Both the position numbers and the translations under genes were made by a program. Of a stretch of 64,000 nucleotides of DNA, positions 12,144 through 24,327 are shown one piece after another. Source of the DNA: Cladopsammia gracilis (taxonomy: Eukaryota > Cnidaria > Anthozoa > Scleractinia > Dendrophylliidae); the NCBI GenBank assembly GCA_022457155.1, contig JAJGOT010000318.1, forward strand, positions 262,001-326,000, given 5' to 3'. The notes beneath the pieces were generated by a model that worked only from the letters and a program-made list of their open reading frames with translations, was not told where the DNA came from and searched no databases. Every line of letters begins with the position of its first letter. Position 1 is the stretch's first letter.

Positions 12144-12289
12144 CAAAATTCAAATAATACAAGATAGGTAATAAGACTCACCCAGTCGTGTTTCTTTTGT
12201 TATCACATACAACCCTGCCCATCGCTCTATTTCATCCATCATTCGTAAACATTCCAGTATTCTCTCCTTTTCCCAACGTTGCGCTAGTA

Positions 12290-12490
12290 TATTTACATCC
12301 ACAACCATTGTCGCCTACCGACGCACTAACAATCTTAGTGACATATTAGTTAGATCCAAACTACGTACTAATAGCGACACACAAACCAACCTGCCCAGGG
12401 GATCCTTTAAATGCGGAAGCAACTGCCTCGCTTGTAGCTACATTACTGACGGACGTACTAACCACTCATTTTCTAGCCTGTTCCAGGCGT
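12290..12490 (+). pseudogene. Penelope-like element: RT-to-endonuclease linker remnant
   Basis: One frame reads YRRTNNLSDILVRSKL followed by RGSFKCGSNCLACSYI, matching the Cys-rich linker between the reverse transcriptase and the GIY-YIG endonuclease of Penelope-like elements. The upstream reverse transcriptase is missing. The frame breaks near 12485, where unrelated sequence starting 'tagcctgttccaggcg' is inserted. Confidence 0.65.
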
Positions 12491-13275
12491 TTAGATTGTG
12501 GGGAGCAGCAAAAAGCGGTGCGTGGCATTATAGGGTCGGCGTGAGGAAAAACTGGGAGAGAGGCGAAGAGACGCCTGTGAAATTAATTTTAAAAAGCTCA
12601 CGCCGCCCACTTTTGACCGCTGACAGCGGCAAAGTAGTTGTGGTTTTCAGCTGTCAATCAAAATCGTTGTAGATTTCCTGGGAAATAAGATCCCATCGCG
12701 CGATTCCTTCAATTTTGCTTCGCTTCGCTTTTCCATGTTGGTAAACACTGCGTCCTTTTTATCGAACGATTTGCAAGCCCACCCTTCTTCATTTTGTAGG
12801 TTTTGCCAAAAAAAAAACTGATAAGTACACGGGAGCCAAAGTTCCACGAGTTTTCTTATTTAGCCGGTTTCGAAAAACAAGGATTTTGTTGGTTCCAAGA
12901 CTTTGGTCTTGACTGATATAGCACATTAAGTCACGAACAGCAGAAGCACAAAGGATATAGGGGTCTTAGATCCGAGTCTCAAAATGCCGTTGTCTAAAAT
13001 TCCGTTGCAATGAAATCATGAATTCTCGCAATAATTTTTAGCTCCTTAGTTAGTTCTGTAGTCGAGTAGTGTGTCTCAGTGGAGCTTGGATAAACCTCCA
13101 TTGTTTTGTAATAGCGTTATTTGATTTGGCATCCAACAGATGTTTCGTAAATCTCGCGGATGCTAGTAAATTCTTGCATTCATTCCTTAAAAGCAAGGAA
13201 TGAGACAATTTTATGTCCTTTACTCGACGAGCGGAGAATCATCGTAGAAACAGCTTTTCTTTGCGTTGCGATTAA
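12490..13275. mobile_element. Insertion splitting the Penelope-like ORF
   Basis: The Penelope reading stops at about 12485 and resumes at about 13286, so about 0.8 kb is foreign. It begins with the palindromic motif 'tagcctgttccaggcg', also present inverted at about 25754, and contains at 12965-13157 a segment also found at 32384-32578. No coding capacity recognised. Confidence 0.5.
12965..13157 (+). repeat. Dispersed repeat R4, copy 1
   Basis: Matches 32384-32578 in the same orientation ('ccgagtctcaaaa' through 'gcatccaacaga'). No gene recognised. Confidence 0.75.
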
Positions 13276-13285
13276 CCTTGAATCT

Positions 13286-13640
13286 GTCACTGGGGAAACC
13301 AGAACTATCACACATCACATTGACTGTGACTCAAAAAATCTCATCTACATGGCACACTGCCGACGTTGTAACAAACAGTACATAGGTGAAACGAAACAGT
13401 GAGTTAAAGACAGATTTAACGAACACCGAAGACCAGTTGACAGACCCACCCCTACCTCGAGACCTACTACAGTTTCAGACCATTTTCTTTCCGACAACCA
13501 TTCACCCACTGACATGGAACTCATCCCATTAGAACTCATGCATTCATCTTGTGACGCTACACGCAAAGCAAGGGAGGGATTATTAATAGAACGGGGTCAA
13601 ACACTTGAACCCAAGGGTATCAATAAGCGCGAGGAATTGT
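13286..13640 (+). pseudogene. Penelope-like element GIY-YIG endonuclease
   Basis: The translation contains LIYMAHCRRCNKQYIGETKQ, then DRFNEHRRPV and later EGLLIERGQTLEPKGINKRE. This is the GIY-YIG nuclease of Penelope-like retroelements: the Y...YIG core, a Cys pair, and R and H catalytic positions. It would nick target DNA during retrotransposition. An in-frame TGA at about 13399 and the missing RT show the copy is dead. It continues the frame of 12290-12490 across the inserted block. Confidence 0.8.
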
Positions 13641-13873
13641 ACACCCTCCTATTATTTTATATTTATAACATGTAACGTTTTTGCTTGTAACCTTATATTC
13701 CAGGAAGATGATCTGAAAAGTCCGCTAAACATATTCCCACTCGTAGTATTTTTTGTGGTATGTTTGTAAATATGGTCTATTAAGGTAGAGGTGTGGCTTG
13801 TGACACGGGTAGCCTTGGTGATTACAGGCCTTGATCGGGCAGCATATCAAGATACTCGGATGTTTGGTTATCA

Positions 13874-14340
13874 CTATAATAATTTGTATTTTAGGAAGTT
13901 TATATTAATGTCACCTAGTATGAATACCTCTTGCCCTTTATTGTTTAGCTTGACCAACTGGTCTCTTAGGATTTCATAAAAATGGTCACGATCATTAGAT
14001 GGGTGACGATATATGCAACCTATGATAATATTCTTTTCTCTTTTACGTACAATTTCAATCCAGCACAACTCAATACCATCAGCAATTAGTTCTAAGTTAC
14101 ACCTTCTAATAAAGTCTAATTCTTTGGCAAGGTAAAGGCCAATGCCTCCAGCTGAAGTTTTGGAATTAGTATTCAGAAACCATATCCTGGTATGTTAATG
14201 TTTTTTACATTATTTTCTGTCAATTTCGTTTCCGAAATAGCAATTATGTCTGGAACCACTTGTACTGTGAGAAGAATGTCTTGTAGCATTGTTAAATTTT
14301 TAGATAGACTGCGCATAATGTTATTGAGATGCATCATAGA
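13874..14340 (-). pseudogene. Non-LTR retrotransposon endonuclease domain (CR1/L2-like), fragment
   Basis: On the minus strand the frame shows an NIMRSLSKNLTML start region, ISETKL, GIGLYLAKELDFI and then IIIGCIYRHPSND with VFILGDININFLKY. These are the EEP (exonuclease-endonuclease-phosphatase) motifs of LINE endonucleases, which nick target DNA to prime reverse transcription. The piece stops after the GDxN motif; no reverse transcriptase follows. At least one frameshift lies near 14070-14180. Confidence 0.75.
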
Positions 14341-16171
14341 AAATCTGTGTCGTTTTATTGTCTTTATAAGGGTGCGGCACTTTTTATTTCTTAAATTCTG
14401 ATCCGTGTCAAGTGTTTTTATAGACTATTAAGATTTATAAATTTTCACCCGTAATTGTATATGTAAATTTTCTGTAAATTTCTTATTTTAGTTTTATTTT
14501 ACAGGGCCCACACTGATAACAGTTGTATAACTGAAGTGGCTGCCCTGTTTAAATATTTGTTGTAAAAAAAATATTTATAATTGTTGTTTTGAGAAACTCT
14601 GTCTGTCTGTCTACTGGTAAGTCATGAAATGGTAGTTCATAGAGAAAACTATTATTGCTGCGGAGCGAACGCAGCGAGCGAGCAGCAACAACATAATCAG
14701 GATTTAAGAGAGATAATTATATAAGGTGGGACGAATTCTCGAATTTATCACTTTTTACCAGAATGCATTGCATTTAACCACACTTTTTACCAGAGTTCTC
14801 TGCGGCATTTTTGACATGTGCTAAACAAATTTCCTTGGATTTCGGACAGTTTCTTCGATGCGATAATTTAACGCGTTTTGCTCTTGAGACTAAACTACCA
14901 GCAATAGATATTTGAATAAAACTTTCAACTAAGAGAATTCGTTGACCTTTTTCCTGGGTAAAGGCAAAGTGTGATTAAACTTGTTCGAATGTTTTGTTCG
15001 TGAAGCCAATAATCATGGTAAAGGCAAGCTAGTAAATATAATTAAGTTAAAGTGGCGCTTTCTGAAATAAAGTTTGCTTTCAAGATTTTTTGATTCGTGA
15101 AAATATTATACGAATCATCTTTACGGATAAGAATGGCATTCTATTATACACAGGAAAAATCGGAAATTTTAGGAAACACTAGACATAATAAAGCAGGTTG
15201 CTGAATTTAAATATTTTTGTAATTCGCAGACGGTTGCGCTTCGCCAAGCCTTCTGGAAGCAGAAAATCACAGAATTCTGATAAACGTTTAACTCTTTTAT
15301 TCAAGGGAAAGACATTTTCATTCAAGGAAATACGAGTTTCATTAAAACGTTTTGACCTTTAGAACAAATATTTTGGATTCATGATCATGAAAAAACAGCG
15401 CACGATCAAATTACATTCCACACGAAATTTGCATATATGAAAGAAGTGTATTTGTGAGAACACTTGGAAGAAACTGTGAAGCCTGGAAAAAAACTAATAC
15501 GTGGCAATATTAAAGCAGTAGTTTAAAGAACTAGCTTTATACAAAAATGTCATTTCGATTTGGTCTTGAAATCAAACCCAGGGGGGGAGGGGGGGGGGTC
15601 ATGATGCGTCACGCAATATTTATTTTTATTAAAATGTTTCACTAATTTATAGCACTCATCACCACAGTTTTGACATTATGAAAGCATAATCTCCTGAATC
15701 TGATTACATGTATTTTTTTCATTACCTGTAAATTTAGGGCTTCCAAAAATTTATTAGAAACCGGGCAGGAGAAGGGTCAAACAATCTTGTCATCTGTTGG
15801 TGGGGAGGGGGGGGGATTCTTTCTGGAATAACCCAATGTAATAGAAATAATGCACGGTTAACGTTTGGGAAGTATTACACTAGTGTGGGTTTGATAGGGA
15901 ATCAATAAATTAATTTTCAAAGCGAGTAATGAAAAATTGGTAGCTTCAATCAATGAGTCTTGGAGTCTCATGCGCATGAGTATAGGCTATGTGTAGAGTG
16001 AATACAGCATGGTTATGTTTTCCAATAATAATAATACCCCCCCCCCCCAAAAAAAAAAAAAAAAAACAACAACAACAACTATATGTCGAATTCACCTATA
16101 TATGAACTCAATGTCAGTGAAAATAACACTAACTAAACAAATCAAATGTTCACACTGAATATTTGATAAAT
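14341..16171. other. Non-coding DNA
   Basis: No gene seen. Contains G-rich runs at about 15580-15598 and 15800-15815 and a C9/A18/(CAA)n tract at about 16037-16078. Confidence 0.4.
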
Positions 16172-16252
16172 GTGACCCTCCATAGGAAAACACGTCTTAT
16201 CGAAAAAAGCGTTTTTGGGGGGTTTGAGGCGCCTTCCAAACCGGGTTTGAGA

Positions 16253-16312
16253 GGGTTTCAAACCCTTTTCAAACCCTTTGCAAACCCTTTTCAAACCCTT
16301 TTCAAACCTTGC
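16253..16312 (+). repeat. 11-bp minisatellite, second array
   Basis: Five to six units of the same 11-bp motif as 17228-17354. Confidence 0.9.
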
Positions 16313-17227
16313 AAGGTCTCTGCAAACTCTTGCGAGACAAATTTAATAAATCGAGCCTGATGGACCAAATCGAACTTTCGGCGATAGTTTGTGAACCGCA
16401 AGAATGAAACTTGCCTAAAGAAATTATGATTCTTACCATGTTCTCGACAGCCAGCAAAGCCGATCTCACATAAAAGGTATACAAGTCTAGTAGCACGTTA
16501 TTGGGAATGTAGCGTGCATGACATGAACATTGTCCGTGCATCTGGCCCTAGTATTTCTTACTTCCGCTAAGTACTCAGCTTATAAGAGTGATTTGGAAAA
16601 AGGGGGCAAAAGTGTTTGACTCAATCAGTTGTTCTGAGGCTAAGAATATTGTATCTATCTATCATTTGAATTTCAGTTCGAGTTCGAAGTTAGAATTCGA
16701 GTTCGTGCGCGGCATGCGTACCGCAAAGGAAACAGATCGTTTTCGTTTGTTTAAAACAAAGCTATTTTACAGGCGATTTTTCCTCGTAAATTAAACTTGA
16801 TTAATTGCTTTCATTATTTGGAATTTGTTAGAACAAATACTGTGATTGTATTATTGCATTTAGCCATTGCATTTAGCGAATTTCGATAGACGCCATTTTG
16901 TTTACTGTGGCGCGTGTCACGTGTCACGTGCGAAGATGGCCGCTTGTTGACATTACAAACTCTTTTCTTTGGCTTATTTCGTTCGTCTTCGGTGTTCCCT
17001 CATTGCCAAAAGCTTCAAAATGTTCGACAAACATAGTCAACACTGTTTTAACACAGGTATTTTGACAATTTGAGGTTCAATTTTACAGTTTATAACCACA
17101 ACGCTCACGTTCATGCGTTACGTGCTATATGCATGTTTTTCGATCGGTGGCGCTTTTGCACCTCTGTTTATAGAGAAACAAGACTCACTTTTCTAGGTTA
17201 TTCATTAATCTGCCAAACCGTAAATGC

Positions 17228-17354
17228 TTCACAAACCCTTTGGAAACCCTTTTCAAACCCTTTGCAAACCCTTCTCAAACCCTTTGCAAACCCTTTGCAA
17301 ACCCTTTTCAAACCCTTCACAAACCCTTTGCAAACCCTTTGCAAACCCCTTCCA
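17228..17354 (+). repeat. 11-bp minisatellite (ctttKcaaacc)
   Basis: About eleven tandem units alternating 'ctttgcaaacc' and 'cttttcaaacc'. A shorter array of the same unit in the same orientation lies at 16253-16312 near the other end of the element. Confidence 0.9.
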
Positions 17355-17727
17355 AACCGGGTTTGGGGGGGTTTGAAACCCGGTTTGACCTAAATTGCAA
17401 TGTTCGATAAGACGTGTTTTCATATGGAGGGTCACAAATTGGACCTACTATGATTATAATTTACCTTCCTACTTCGACATATGTGAATTTTTTGCATGGG
17501 GGTGGGAGGGTGGTCTTAGTTTTAAAAACACCGCACAATTTGTGATTATTTTCAGAGTTTCATGCAAGCAGATGGATCACTGCCAAGCTAATGTCAACAT
17601 CAACAGAATGAGCCGCAGCATTACTATCTTTTAGATACCCTAGTTGTATAGAGTCATATCAAAGCTGGTGCTGTTACAAGCAACAAAAAGTTGCGACTAG
17701 CTATTAACTCTACTTGATGTAAAGTTT

Positions 17728-17819
17728 AAAAAACGAGCAGTAGTGTATTATCAGGTTTAAAAACTCGAGGCGAAGCCGAGAGTTTTTACACCTGATAATA
17801 CACGTGCTGCGAGTTTTTT
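17728..17819. mobile_element. Foldback MITE-like palindrome
   Basis: 'gtgtattatcaggt' pairs with 'acctgataatacac', with inner arms 'aaaaactcgaggc'/'gccgagagttttt'. It would form a near-complete hairpin of about 90 bases. No coding content. Confidence 0.75.
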
Positions 17820-18611
17820 GAACGGCTTTAAAAACATTCTTTCAAAAGTGTGTCCCTTCGGAATTAAAACAATTGCGCTTTTGTGCAAAGAGTAAATTAG
17901 CATACGAGAAAAACAAGTAGACTAGACTGATTAGCATAAAACACATGTGCCACGTCTTCGACGAAGTGACCATTGATTCCCGGTTCCTGTCGAAAGTTTT
18001 GGGATTTTATAGTTCTGAAGGTAAACATCTACTGAAAAATGCCATACTAATGTTGTCAGGTACGGTAGATAAATCGGCTGACAATTTTTTTTCAGAGGTA
18101 GAGAACGAGTAGAAATAAGCAGCTTGCATCTGCGAACCAGTCGCTTACCTGGCAATTTACACGAGGGCGCTGGTGTCATTCAAATAACGGCTCACATGTT
18201 AAACTGTTGGTTGTTTATTTTGTTGAGAAGATTCCAAATAGAATGGCAAAAGACCAGATTTCGTAAAACAGTACTGCACAAAAATATTAAAGTCACCATT
18301 TGTTGCACTAAGAATCGTGAACAATTACTACCCATATCAGTAATCTTTATATAAAGATTACGTGTGATCTTAATATAAATATCACGGTCATTTTAAAATC
18401 ATTCTCATTAAAAATTCAGTGATAATTGCATTGTTTGCCCATTCAGCCCCGAACTCCCCTGTGACTGAAATCAAAGCCGCCACCAGACTTTTCATAATGA
18501 CCGTAGATTACCAGGTATAAAGGCTCATACACGTGATTGATTTGCGTCGTGTGATTGGCTGATATGCTCATGAATTATTAACGAGTTTTTGAAATATAGT
18601 TGACATATATC

Positions 18612-19279
18612 TCTACTGGCGGCGATCATTTTTAAAGTTGTTCAGGTCCTCCTCGGTGTCAAAGGCGTATGTAGATGTATCTTCCGCCTTCTTGATGAAG
18701 ATCCTGCCGTTGTATGTCTAAATAAACTTCCATTTCAAGTGTTTTTTTAACTTATTGACTTCACCAAATAGTTTCTTCTTGTACGGTGTGAGGGACTCAG
18801 AAATGTAGATATTTGCGCCAGAGTCAAGGCCGAGATCTGGAAAACTTTTGGCTTTCTTGCCGGCTAGTTTCTTGCGGTTTGAATAGAACTTGTTCCTAAC
18901 ATCTCTGCACATAAACTTTACTATAATCTTAGGCGGAGCTTCAGCATTGTATGATGGTATGGGATGCATGATAGAGATATCTTGATAGGAAACAGTTACA
19001 CCGATGGCTTTCCCAACCGATTCAACGATAGCTTCCGAAGGGCATTCGGTCGTTGCTTCTATGCCTGATATCTCAAGGGAATCTCTTCTTAATTATTATT
19101 GTGCGAGTTTTTCAGCCTGGAATAAAGCCTTTATGGCACATTGGTCAGTCTCTCCAAGGTCTTTTTTAATGTTGGCTATACTGTCTTGCATTATGATGAG
19201 CTGTTTTCTCGTTCGCTGATTGAATTTGAGTTAGCAAGTCGTCGTATTCATCAGACAAAAACTTGACTGTTGTATTCAT
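18612..19279 (-). pseudogene. L1-like LINE ORF1 protein remnant
   Basis: Minus-strand frames give LEISGIEATTEC, then RIPSYN-type context (MHPIPSYNAEAPPKIIVKF), NKFYSNRKKLAGKKA, IYISESLTPYKKKL and TYNGRIFIKKAEDTSTYAF, ending DRRQ-stop at about 18616. This order (RRM-like core, then a C-terminal domain with an 'ESLT' motif) matches the nucleic-acid chaperone ORF1p of L1-type LINEs. An ATG at 19279 could be its start. At least three frame breaks (about 18970, 19115, 18718) show it is dead. No ORF2 lies downstream. Confidence 0.65.
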
Positions 19280-19654
19280 TTGTGCCAAAACATAGCACAG
19301 ATCGGCAAATTAACCCATCTCATAAAATAGAAGTGCGTATAGGGGTGAACATTTCAAGTTAGAGTTTGCGTAGAGATTACGACTGAATTTGCTTTCCAAC
19401 ACGCCTGAGAGACACGGTTTTCAGCTCACGAGCTCATGATTTCTCACTGAGAAGTGCCAATGTGGTACTATAAATTCAAAACTTCCTCCTGTAGAATTTG
19501 TGTCAGTGAGTTTCGGTGCCGTTAACAAAATACCTTCCAGAGTGATTTATCCAAACGCGGCAATTCATTTTTAGCCTTTGGTCGTCGAAGATTCCCGACA
19601 CAGCGCGCAGTTCAGAATTTAACTTTTGCGCTCGGCGGTTAACCAAACAACTGG

Positions 19655-19768
19655 TCAAGTATAATTATGCACTATTTTATTGTCTAGATCTTGACTTGTG
19701 ATTAGCTAATATGAAAATTTGTCTCAAAATTTGTCTGGGTGGCCTCGGTTCATGTGGTCGCACTGTAA
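19655..19768 (-). repeat. Dispersed repeat R2, copy 2
   Basis: Reverse complement of 5052-5168 ('gaggccacccagacaaatt'). Confidence 0.7.
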
Positions 19769-19924
19769 AATATAAGTGAATAGTATTTCCAGAAATCAGT
19801 GCTTGTAGGTGAATGTTTTTCAGTTGAGGCAATGAAGTGCATATATTTAAGTAGTTTGTATTATAGAATTGGTGAATTTTCCTTTTTAGTTACCAATTTA
19901 ATTCATGAAACCTAGCAAGATAGC

Positions 19925-21400
19925 AATGTTCAGCTCTCATAATTATGCAATAGTATGCAAAACAGCTCAGATTTTACTGATTTAGCTAACCACAAATCTT
20001 TCCATTTCATTATGCAAGAGTGGGAACAGCAAGATACCATAAATTTTGACTTTTGCCTATTAATTTTCGAATACTGAATCATTGCCATTATGGTTTGTTC
20101 TTTTGCTTTTATAAAAACGTTAGTCCATATTCTTTTATTATTTTGAGTAGCCTGCAGACACACTTCGAGTCGGACAGTGGAGTCGACGGTTCGCGCCGCA
20201 TAATAGCGCTCCTCCAAGCCACGAACCTGTTCGCAGGCCATATACAGAATATTTGAGGTCACACTTCAGGTGATTTGTAATATGAGTGTAAAGAGTTATG
20301 ATATGGTCACATACCATGAAACATCAGCTTCAAAGCCATTCATTTTATTAAATGAAGTTCCTAAAAAGACTTGTCTTTTAACTACTTTCATTGCAAACTG
20401 TTTATTAAAAGTTTGATGGCAAATCTTAGTACAGTATCCATTAGCAGTTGACTTTGAGAAAACAGGGTTCATCAATTCTCTTTCGTTCCATTTTATTTTG
20501 TAATTCTACATTATGTTAGCTGATGTACACTCACTGGCTTTCTGTTGGTATGTTTTGATAAATATTTTGATTAAATTGTACTGCAAAGATTTGCAGCAGG
20601 CTAGAAAGCGTACACGAAAGTACACTTTAATTCTCTTATGGCAAGTGTCGAAGACTGGGGCTTTGTGATTGAGTGATGTTCAGTGGTATTCTATCACCCA
20701 TGTGCTGCGTCAAAATTATTACCTATTCCATTAAAAACCAATTAGTGATTGTGACATTAAGGACATTTGTAACAGATACCGGAAATTCCTAAATATTTAC
20801 TTTCCATGCAATCAATGTTGATTAATTTCGCGCGTTTTATTTACGTGAACATGAGGAAATGACCCCCCCCCCCCCCCCCCCCGAAAAAAAAAAAGAGAAA
20901 AAAAATTAGCTTGAGGCTGATTAGGGTGTTACATTTCACAATCCCAAACCTAAAAAAACTTCTAAATTACAAAGCAACCTAAACTTAGTTACATAAATAT
21001 ATATTATTTCAAAAAATACATTTGAAGTCTAATAAAATACCTCCATAACTATAATTGAAATGGCCACTATGAAATCGACTCAGTGAAGACATGCTTGAGA
21101 CTATGGTATTTAAAAAGAGACAAACGACCTACAAATTTGAAATTAAACGCTGGCGCCGTTTATTAACAACGGCCTCGTGGACACGTCGATCACCACCTGT
21201 ATTCCTACAAAAGACACCATTCTACGCCAAAATACACAATTGTTGAGTCAACGGAAAAACCGACAAGTAAACGATTTTCATTTGCCTTTTTTACAATAGA
21301 GTCTACCTTAGAAGTTTCCCCTCAGTAAAATGAAGACTATTTTCAACAAACACACTACACTAACATCAAAATTATTTACATTCACACTCGTGATTCTTTG
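19925..21400 (+). repeat. Dispersed repeat R3, copy 2
   Basis: Longer relative of 9320-9720: the two matching blocks are about 1.2 kb apart here and about 0.15 kb apart in copy 1, so one copy has an insertion or the other a deletion. A palindromic end motif 'gtagcctgcagac'/'gttcgcaggcc' lies at 20149-20241 and a C-homopolymer at about 20863-20882. Confidence 0.5.
20863..20882 (+). repeat. C homopolymer followed by A-rich run
   Basis: About twenty consecutive C residues and then an A run; a likely assembly or replication-slippage hotspot. Confidence 0.85.
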
Positions 21401-22210
21401 TTGTTTATATTTTATTGACTTGGACTTACACGTAATTTCAAACTTTCTCTCAACGTTCTCTATCCTGCCAAGAACCATATCCAGTTGACTAGTGCACCTC
21501 GCATTTTGTACATAGTGTCTGATTTTACAATGGCATCTTTACCATATTCACTATCAATTCTTTTTTTATTAACCTCACGTTGTAACGCATTAACGAGATG
21601 GCTTTAACAGCCCTTTGATTGTTGTAGTACTTACATAGGTGATGGAAAACTTAGATAAAAGAAATGGTTGACTATGTGGGATGTGGTAAACTATTTTTAA
21701 ATGAAGTTTTTTGGCTGCCATTTACATCCATTAAATGTACCTCTCAGCTCTCCATGGCTTTACTCGCACTCTCCCAAGTACACGGAAACAATTCTCCCCT
21801 TTCTAGAAACGGATGGCCCATTTTGCACCAAAAAGAGACATGTGTATGGTCAGAGTTTGTATACTTTGCATTGACTGGCTTCATTGTTAGTGTTCACTGT
21901 TCATTTTCATTACACTGTACCTCATTGGTACAAAGGAAATTACTGGGTAGGGTACGGTTATTTCTGCTTTGGCGTCCTTATTGACATTACCGGAACGGCA
22001 ACATGCTGGCTGCAAGATCTTTTATGACACACCCGTGATGGAACAGCTCCCTTTCCATTTCCCAACGAATAACGAATAAGGTTAAATACAAACACGCTGA
22101 TTATTTATACATCTATGACTGAAAAACCACGACGAATGAATCGAATGCCGGCCATTTATACGCAGTTTCATGCCAAATGTTTCAAGTCAACTTTATACCT
22201 TCTCTTGTTT
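21401..22210. other. Non-coding DNA
   Basis: No gene supported; one open frame at 21664-21984 (+) has no recognisable motif or splice context. Confidence 0.35.
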
Positions 22211-22214
22211 CTAC

Positions 22215-22423
22215 CTTTTGGAGAAAAACAAATGTAAAACTGCCGTTTGGTTCTTTGCTCTATAACGATCTTTCCTTTCGCGTTCTGTCAAGACGATTGG
22301 CGGATCGTCATGTTGCTCGCGCCAGGCCACAACCGTGCAGCATTTCTTGTTCCAGTCTCCACTTTGTAATAAATTACGGAAAGATTTTAGAACATCTTTC
22401 ACCACATCGCCAGAATAAATATT
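22215..22423 (-). CDS. Possible first exon of an unrecognised gene
   Basis: From the ATG at about 22423 the minus-strand frame reads MNIYSGDVVKDVLKSF, GDWNKKCCTVVAWREQHDD and LTERERKDRYRAKNQTA. It ends at TCCAAAAG|GTAGAA, a plausible donor. The upstream sequence is comparatively GC-rich with further ATGs. I do not recognise the protein. It could equally be a chance frame in repeat DNA. Confidence 0.25.
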
Positions 22424-23273
22424 CATGGTGAACGAACGCATGTGGCCTGTGCCCCCGCAATACGTTATTATATGTTATAGGAAACCGCTGGAAAAACATG
22501 GCGGCGAAGCTTCACACTGATCGTAGCTGTAAAACGTTGTGGTAGATTTATAATAACAGGAAAATTGGCGGGTGGCTTTGAATTTTATTTGTAATCGATT
22601 TTGCTAAAAATCAAAGTTATTGTTTGTAATAACAAGTAGCCCGATAGCTAGGCTTCGAAACTGGCTCGTTTGGTCTCAGTTTTCACCTTGTTTTCATTTT
22701 AGAGTTTTACATGCATATTATCAATTCACAATAAACAATTTGGAATCTATCAATATGCACAGTCCAGTCCACATTTTCATTTACATTCCACAGCCCGCTT
22801 CAACCACTTCTCAGGGATGGACCATTTTATTGTTAAAGGGGAGGGGGATGGGGTGGGGGTTTGGGCAATTATTGAAAAAAAATCCTACACAGCAAAAGTA
22901 AAGAAAAAAATAATGCACAGCGAGCCAAAGGAAAAAAAAGGTATCCTGAAAAAAATTCTTGCTCAACATCAAGACAGAAAAAAAAAATCATGATCAGAAA
23001 AATTGCCCAACACCACCCACCCCTCTCCCCCACAAAAATAAAATCATCCGTCCCTTAGTAGGCTACAATTTCTATTTTTGGCTGACTAGATCTGTTACAG
23101 ATCCTACATACACCGACAGCATTTTCGTTCGCAGTTCTTACAATTTCAGGTCTATATTTTTTTCTCTGATCGGCTTGGTACTGTTAGAAAAAACATAACC
23201 TGGAAGTTTAGAACTTTGTACATATTTTCTTTTGCTTTTAAATCCTTAAAACCACCTAATCAGGATTGTTTAA

Positions 23274-23724
23274 AGTGCCTATCACCCCTAGAAAGTTATT
23301 TTCAGAATCAACTCTATGTACATTGAATAGTTGAATGGTAAAACATTTCTCGTTTTGAACATCGCGTTTTTGAGTTATAGAGATTTGAATTTACAAAATG
23401 CTAATTAGATGACGTCAACGCGGGAATTTGCCATTATTTCTATGCCAATTTACAATGCGCAGTTTACAGCTTGAAGATAATTAAATTGATAAATGCTAAA
23501 AATAAACTGGATAGTCAATTAATTCGTAAAAAATATTACTCGGAGGTGAAAACAAGTAGTTGTATAATAAATGTTTCCCGGGTCGACGTCATCTAATTAG
23601 CATTTTGTAAATTCAAAATTCTATAACTCACTAACACGACGTTCAAAACAAGAAATATTTTACCATTCAACTATTCAATGTACATAATTGACTCTGAAAA
23701 TAAATTTCTAGGGTGATAGGCACT
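23274..23724. mobile_element. TTAA-flanked MITE
   Basis: A 451-bp element with inverted arms of about 130 bp (starting AGTGCCTATCACCC and ending GGGTGATAGGCACT) and TTAA on both sides (23270-23273, 23725-23728). The arms include 'gacgtcatctaattagca' in inverted orientation. TTAA targeting fits piggyBac or Kolobok relatives. Non-coding. Confidence 0.85.
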
Positions 23725-24327
23725 TTAACCCATTGGCACCTGAACCGCCCGTACAATACTCCACTCCTTTAAAAAATTGTAACTTTCTCAATCGTGCGAA
23801 CATTGCCTTAACTAGCAGTTGTGGGCATTGACTAGAAAGTCTTTCAAATTGAGAAACCCAATAAACACAAAAAAGTCAGCGATTTTTGCAGAATATCAGT
23901 GTTTGAATTTGGACAATAACTCACATATCTACGGCAGAAAAATATAAAAATTATATTAAAGGAAAGAGAAACTGGGGAGTTTGGGAGAACTTGCTTATAA
24001 CTAATTTGCATAAATCTAAAATGGCGGCTTTTTGGCGTATTCTGGGAATGTGTCTCAAGAGATGGATTTTCAAGGTTTCTAGTGTCATTTGTCAGAATAG
24101 TGAGTTATATAAATAGGTATGGCATTAAAATATTAAGAAAAGAGAGGTGTTTTGAGAAATCAATATTCTTTCATGACAATCAAAATGATTCTTTTTGTAC
24201 TGTAAACCCTCAAAATTAGTGATTTTAAAACGCTATCACTGCTTAATAGTGATTTCTTTTTAACACTGTAGTAACTCTGCTCATTATCAATCTTTCTTCC
24301 TTTATATTGTTCAGAGAGGGGTTATAA

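Larger units (their letters stand above)
16172..17435. mobile_element. Inverted-repeat DNA element with internal 11-bp minisatellites
   Basis: The ends are inverted repeats of about 30 bp (GTGACCCTCCATA then GAAAACACGTCTTATCG), with AAAT on both outer sides (16168-16171 and 17436-17439), a likely 4-bp target duplication. Just inside both ends lie 'aaaccgggttt' palindromes and runs of an 11-bp unit (16253-16312, 17228-17354). No transposase is present; superfamily not assigned. Confidence 0.7.

Noticed and set aside
17070..17435. Open frames on both strands rich in Phe/Lys/Pro/Thr repeats
   Set aside because: They are translations of the 11-bp minisatellite, which is open in several frames.
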